Shown one piece after another: positions 32,544-36,305 of a stretch of 36,305 nt of DNA. Position 1 is the stretch's first letter, and the number at the start of each line of letters is the position of its first letter. The stretch is from Tychonema sp. LEGE 06208 (lineage in GTDB: Bacteria; Cyanobacteriota; Cyanobacteriia; Cyanobacteriales; Microcoleaceae), in the NCBI RefSeq assembly GCF_015207505.1, contig NZ_JADEWT010000062.1, forward strand, positions 1 through 36,305, in the 5' to 3' direction. Both the position numbers and the translations under genes were made by a program. A model generated the notes under the pieces. It did no database searches. It had not been told where the DNA came from and was given only the letters and a program-made list of their open reading frames with translations.

Positions 32544-34109
32544 TTAACCTGGGATGCGTTTAAATAGTATAACGTCGTTTTTTTGATAAGTTAATTTAAA
32601 ATTAGGAGCATTTTTTAGTTGATTGGCTAAGGTATTTCCAATTTTTTCAGTGTCGGGCCAGGGATGGCGCAGGTTGAATAATATGTATTCAAATTCAGCT
32701 AAGTTTGTTTGGGGTGAAATTTGTGAAAGCAATTTTACGATGGGGCGGTGCGCGAAGTGAGGGGCAAGTCTGTTATCTGTTAAAATACTGCTTTGGGGTT
32801 GAACTTGTGCGACTGCTTCCCGCGTGGCTTGCCAGGTATCTAGTCTATTCAAATACAGAAAAAAATCTTTATATTCTCCGAAAATTAAGAATATTATTAA
32901 TGACCAAATTATCATTTGTTTCGGCAATTGAATGCCCAGCCACAGTTGCGGCATTGGTATTTTTATAAATGGTAAATTCGCGGTTTTGGAGGGCGAAAAT
33001 ATTTGCGATTCGGTTTTCACTTGGGTGTTTTTGCGGCTGGATTCTTTGGCGATGACTGCTATTATTAAAAATGGAAGTATCGGCAATGAATATTGATAGG
33101 CTAAGCTGCGTTGAAATGACAATTCAGAGAGGATATTGATAATTAGGGTAGGGATGGCAGGAATTAGGGCTGTTAAATATTTGAGGTTGTTTGGGCGGGG
33201 AAATGGCAGTAGCAGCCAAATCACGGGTAATATCAGGATGAATAAGTATTTTATTGTATCGATGGAAAGGATTCTTCCTAAGATTAATTGTGGTTTTAAT
33301 AAAAGGTTGATGATTATTTCTATTACGGATTTGCCTAAATAGCTGTAGCGCCCGACTCCGGCGACTTCACTACCGCTAAAGTAGGGGATAATTTTCTGGG
33401 AAGCAATCAAAAACCATGCTACGCCTAGCAAAAGTGCGATCGCCCCCAACCGCTGCTTTCTTTCGCAAAAAAACAGCCACAATCCCATAGCAGCAACGGT
33501 TAGGGACAAAACTGCTTTGCAGCTCAAAACTAACAAAATTGTGGTACAAAACCACAGGATTTTATTTAAACGCGCTGCCAAAATTGCTGCTAAAATTGCA
33601 GGTAAAGCGATTACTTCCGGGTGAAAATCAAATAAATTGATGTTAAATACGACTGGGTAGAGCAAATAAATAATTGCGATCGCCCTAGATTGTTCTTGAT
33701 TTAAACCGCCTAAACGCGCTAAACTCCAGCTAGGCAAAGCTCCCAAGGATAAAGCAACTGCTTGTACCAACAGCAGCCAATGCACGTCTGGGTAAATTTT
33801 GTAGAGCAAAGCTAGGGGATAATAGATTACCGCTGCGTGATCTCCCAAAATGTGCATTTCCATTAAAGAAGAAAAAGGTGTTTGGTTTTGGGAGATGGAG
33901 TAAATTGCTTGGTCAAAAATTCCTAAATCGAAAGCTGTTGATTGGAATAAAGCGTGCCGCAAACTGCTACAAAAAAAGAAAATTGCCGCAGCGGTGGCGA
34001 TCGCCCAAACCAAACTCGACGGTAGCTGCGATCGACCTTCTTCTATATTTTCGGCGATCGAGACACTGATGTCCTCACTGTCATCAACAAAATTTTCCCT
34101 ATTCTCCAT
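32544..34109 (-). CDS. DUF2079 multi-pass membrane protein, paralogue 3
   Basis: This is the first gene of the tandem trio. The 521-residue product starts at ATG 34109 (MENRENF); a TTG nine codons upstream (34136) is possible. An acidic N-terminal tail (about 1-30) precedes the first helix. Then come SSLRHALFQSTAFDLGIFDQ, QTPFSSLMEMHILGDH, YKIYPDVHWLLLVQ, NLFDFHPEVIALP and LSCKAVLSLTVAAMG. The tail ends with EYILFNLRHPWPDT. By eye it is closest to paralogue 2. Predicted role: GT-C-type sugar transfer at the plasma membrane. It is divergent from dxr across a 127-bp spacer. Confidence 0.9.
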   Translation of the reverse strand: MENRENFVDDSEDISVSIAENIEEGRSQLPSSLVWAIATAAAIFFFCSSLRHALFQSTAFDLGIFDQAIYSISQNQTPFSSLMEMHILGDHAAVIYYPLALLYKIYPDVHWLLLVQAVALSLGALPSWSLARLGGLNQEQSRAIAIIYLLYPVVFNINLFDFHPEVIALPAILAAILAARLNKILWFCTTILLVLSCKAVLSLTVAAMGLWLFFCERKQRLGAIALLLGVAWFLIASQKIIPYFSGSEVAGVGRYSYLGKSVIEIIINLLLKPQLILGRILSIDTIKYLFILILPVIWLLLPFPRPNNLKYLTALIPAIPTLIINILSELSFQRSLAYQYSLPILPFLIIAVIAKESSRKNTQVKTESQIFSPSKTANLPFIKIPMPQLWLGIQLPKQMIIWSLIIFLIFGEYKDFFLYLNRLDTWQATREAVAQVQPQSSILTDNRLAPHFAHRPIVKLLSQISPQTNLAEFEYILFNLRHPWPDTEKIGNTLANQLKNAPNFKLTYQKNDVILFKRIPG

Positions 34110-34236
34110 GAAATCTGGCACTAGCTGATCGGTCAAAATATAATGTCATCGAATGTGCTTGCCACGCAATAGTTAACCGCTAATTTTAGTTCCCGCAATC
34201 GTAATATTAGAATAATCCACAAAACCTTAAAAAATT

Positions 34237-35427
34237 GTGAAAGCAATAACTCTTCTCGGCTCCACAGGCTCCATCGGCACTCAGACTCTGGATATTGTAG
34301 CTCAATACCCCGAACAATTTCGGATTGTCGGGTTAACAGCAGGACGAAATGTCAAGTTGCTGGCGCAGCAAATTCGCCAGTTTAAACCAGAAATTGTCGC
34401 GATTTGTGACGAAGATAAATTACAGGAATTGCAGGAGGCGATCGCAGATATCGACCCTCAACCTATTTTACTTGCTGGGGAGTCAGGCGTTGTCGAAGTT
34501 GCCAAATACGGCGACGCTGAAGCCGTAGTCACCGGCATAGTTGGCTGTGCGGGTTTGCTGCCAACAATTGCGGCTATAGAAGCAGGCAAAGATATCGCCT
34601 TAGCAAATAAAGAAACCTTAATCGCCGGCGGCCCCGTTGTCAACCCCTTAATCGAAAAATATGGTGTTAAAGTATTGCCGGCTGATTCGGAACATTCGGC
34701 AATTTTTCAGTGCTTGCAAGGCTTACCTGCGGGAGGGTTGCGCCGCATTATTCTTACAGCTTCCGGCGGTTCTTTTCGAGATTTGCCGATCGACTTCTTA
34801 GCAGAAGTAACAGTCGCCGATGCCTTGAAACATCCGAATTGGTCGATGGGGCAGAAAATCACCATTGATTCTGCTACTTTGATGAACAAAGGATTAGAAG
34901 TAATTGAAGCTCATTACTTGTTCGGCATGGATTATGACGACATTGATATTGTCATCCATCCCCAGAGCATAATTCACTCGTTAATTGAACTGCAAGATAC
35001 GTCGGTTTTGGCGCAATTAGGCTGGCCGGATATGCGGTTGCCGCTGCTTTACGCTTTGTCTTGGCCGGAGCGAATTCCTACAGATTGGCCGCGGCTGGAT
35101 TTGGTAAAATCCGGGGATTTAACTTTCCGAGAACCCGACCACAAAAAGTATCCTTGTATGCAGTTAGCCTATGCAGCGGGACGTGCGGGCGGCTCCATGC
35201 CTGCGGTGCTGAATGCGGCTAACGAACAGGCGGTAGCGCTATTTTTGGACGAAAAGATTACATTTTTGGATATTCCGAAGTTGATTGAGCAGGTGTGCGA
35301 CAAACACCAAGCTGATAACTGTGAAAGTCCTGGTTTAGAGAATATTTTGGCAGCGGATCAGTGGGCGCGGCTGGAAGTTTTGGCTGGAAGCGTCGAATTG
35401 GGCGATCGGATTCTTTCATTTCGCTAA
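34237..35427 (+). CDS. dxr: 1-deoxy-D-xylulose-5-phosphate reductoisomerase
   Basis: This enzyme makes 2-C-methyl-D-erythritol 4-phosphate with NADPH, the committed step of the MEP isoprenoid pathway that feeds carotenoid, chlorophyll-phytol and quinone synthesis. The 396-residue protein has the NADPH loop [16 protein letters not shown] (about 6-21), [10 protein letters not shown] (about 126-135), [14 protein letters not shown] (about 147-160, metal-binding DSEH) and SGGSFRD. Further motifs are [31 protein letters not shown] and NAANEQAV. The start is GTG 34237; no strong Shine-Dalgarno is visible. No other MEP gene is nearby. Confidence 0.98.
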   Translation: MKAITLLGSTGSIGTQTLDIVAQYPEQFRIVGLTAGRNVKLLAQQIRQFKPEIVAICDEDKLQELQEAIADIDPQPILLAGESGVVEVAKYGDAEAVVTGIVGCAGLLPTIAAIEAGKDIALANKETLIAGGPVVNPLIEKYGVKVLPADSEHSAIFQCLQGLPAGGLRRIILTASGGSFRDLPIDFLAEVTVADALKHPNWSMGQKITIDSATLMNKGLEVIEAHYLFGMDYDDIDIVIHPQSIIHSLIELQDTSVLAQLGWPDMRLPLLYALSWPERIPTDWPRLDLVKSGDLTFREPDHKKYPCMQLAYAAGRAGGSMPAVLNAANEQAVALFLDEKITFLDIPKLIEQVCDKHQADNCESPGLENILAADQWARLEVLAGSVELGDRILSFR

Positions 35428-35505
35428 TTGTATCGGGCCGCTTGCAATTACCCACAACTCTGCCGGGAATTTATTCCCCGTCTCGTAGCTAAAGTAGGTT
35501 GAAGT

Positions 35506-35627
35506 TGAGATATTGCACCATTTTCAAGAACAGCCATCTTGCCCGTTTCACAAAGAGTGAATTTTATTGTGGGCAGTTGCTCCTAGCCCGCCCATAAAAG
35601 GCTTATTGATAATGGTGCAATATCTCA
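35506..35627. mobile_element. MITE-like element with 17-bp perfect terminal inverted repeats
   Basis: TGAGATATTGCACCATT (35506-35522) is the exact reverse complement of 35611-35627. The 122-bp unit has an 88-bp centre with no ORF. GTTGAA lies directly after the right end and two bases outside the left end (35498-35503), a possible target-site duplication. It lies in the spacer after dxr. No transposase is nearby. Confidence 0.65.
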
Positions 35628-35692
35628 GTTGAAACACACTGCCAAACCTTAATAAATATTCAGTTTTGATTGAGAGGAGTTTAGCTGTGATA

Positions 35693-35710
35693 CAGGGGTT
35701 TCCACCCCTG
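35693..35710. repeat. short GC-rich hairpin
   Basis: CAGGGGT pairs with ACCCCTG around a 4-nt loop. Same plan as the hairpin at 107-124. Confidence 0.4.
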
Positions 35711-35777
35711 ACTGACTATGCCAAAAAGTGCAAAACATCGGCAAAACCATAGGAAGTTTTGACCGGATTTTAGCCTT

Positions 35778-35903
35778 TGATATCGTTTCCGGTTGCATCG
35801 GAATAATAAAATCGAGCCGCCCGTCAACAGTCAACCATTCAGTTTTTAGAGCCGCCCGTCAACAGTCAACAGTCATGTTTGAGTGCAACCGGAATTGATA
35901 TGA
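35778..35903. repeat. imperfect inverted-repeat element with internal direct repeat
   Basis: TTGATATCGTTTCCGGTTGC-A at the left end is mirrored by TGCAACCGGAATTGATATGA at the right (10 bp exact at the core, about 17 of 20 overall). Inside, a 22-bp sequence beginning GAGCCGCCCGTCAACAGTC occurs twice, at 35814-35835 and 35849-35870. No ORF is present. Confidence 0.55.
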
Positions 35904-35907
35904 CAGC

Positions 35908-36305
35908 CTAACTCCCAACTTTTGCCGCAAAATCAGCCGCACTCATCTTTTCGTACATTTCAAAAGGTTGATGAATCCAAGGATTGTCAGCCAAATAATC
36001 TACATAATAATCCGGCTTCGCCACAGAACAAGCCTTGTACCAAAGTACAGCAGTCCGAATTTCCTGAATATCTTCGCCGTAGCGGTTTTGCAGCCAAAGG
36101 ATACCTCGATCTAAACTAATTCCCGAATCCACCAAATCGTCAACTAACAGGATGCGGCTGCCCAAATTATCGCCCACCATTGTCAAATTAGCCGCAAACT
36201 CGATCGCCCGCCGGACTTTTCCCTCCGCCCCACCGTAGGACGAGGCTGCTAAAATCGCCAGAGGTTTGTCGAAAATCCGCGACAGAATATCGCCCACCCG
36301 CAGCC
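35908..36305 (-). CDS. phosphoribosyltransferase, N-terminus outside the window
   Basis: At least 132 residues are visible and the frame continues past the window end; GTG 36297 is not taken as the start because LR precedes it in frame and the family needs more N-terminal sequence. The PRPP-binding motif RILLVDDLVDSG (about 48-59 from GTG 36297) is diagnostic of type I phosphoribosyltransferases. An upstream segment KPLAILAASSYGG and the C-terminal PDYYVDYLADNPWIHQPFEM resemble xanthine/hypoxanthine-type purine salvage enzymes. The exact base cannot be assigned. It is convergent with dxr across a repeat-filled spacer. Confidence 0.85.
   Translation of the reverse strand, partial: LRVGDILSRIFDKPLAILAASSYGGAEGKVRRAIEFAANLTMVGDNLGSRILLVDDLVDSGISLDRGILWLQNRYGEDIQEIRTAVLWYKACSVAKPDYYVDYLADNPWIHQPFEMYEKMSAADFAAKVGS

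Noticed and set aside
1-36305. tRNA or rRNA genes
   Set aside because: I looked for T-loop and anticodon-arm patterns and rRNA signatures in the spacers and saw none; a covariance scan would settle it.

Overview
The window looks like the chromosome of a filamentous, non-heterocystous cyanobacterium of the Microcoleus/Oscillatoria type. The evidence is: very frequent GCGATCGC/CGATCGCC (HIP1-like) sites; long heptamer arrays of the TAATGAC/AGTCATT type between genes; the cyanobacterial order rpsL-rpsG-fusA-tuf-rpsJ followed by a Lon-N-domain gene; a ferredoxin-thioredoxin reductase catalytic subunit; and a small protein resembling the last helix of CP43/Pcb. Genus is inferred from style, not proven.

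Layout. 1-2.5 kb: a one-helix CP43-like ORF, a Cys-rich membrane protein, a Fur-family regulator and, reversed, an HD-like protein. 3.2-9.8 kb: the str ribosomal/elongation-factor cluster, with a promoter in front of fusA, a fully paired 25-bp hairpin between fusA and tuf, terminators after tuf and rpsJ, then the Lon-N gene. 10-13.7 kb: a HEAT-like/PspA-like protein, a pentapeptide-repeat protein, prephenate dehydratase and a DUF1997 protein. 13.9-18.7 kb: three FHA-domain genes and a PRC-barrel gene, interrupted by an IscB OMEGA nuclease gene with a recognisable omega-RNA region upstream. 18.8-21.4 kb: 6-phosphogluconolactonase and a low-complexity membrane-anchored protein. 21.9-25 kb: an lptA-lptB-lptF/G set for LPS export. 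25.5-27.8 kb: an M50 protease-TPR fusion, a DUF309 protein and ftrC. 28-29.2 kb: an orphan Cas6 with a C-terminal helix-turn-helix and a CRISPR-repeat-like hairpin in its leader, but no array or other cas gene. 29.4-34.1 kb: three tandem DUF2079 membrane-protein paralogues. 34.2-36.3 kb: dxr, two inverted-repeat elements, and a phosphoribosyltransferase cut by the window end.

Intergenic DNA is unusually repeat-rich. There are seven or more heptamer arrays and at least four copies of an imperfect palindromic element with TATAGC...GAGGTAT arms. Several other palindromes are present, including a 122-bp element with perfect 17-bp terminal inverted repeats.

The items most worth follow-up are the apparently intact IscB/omega-RNA locus, the solitary Cas6 with its leader hairpin, the one-helix CP43-like protein, the HEAT/PspA-like fusion and the DUF2079 triplication. 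I found no complete new multi-gene defence system.
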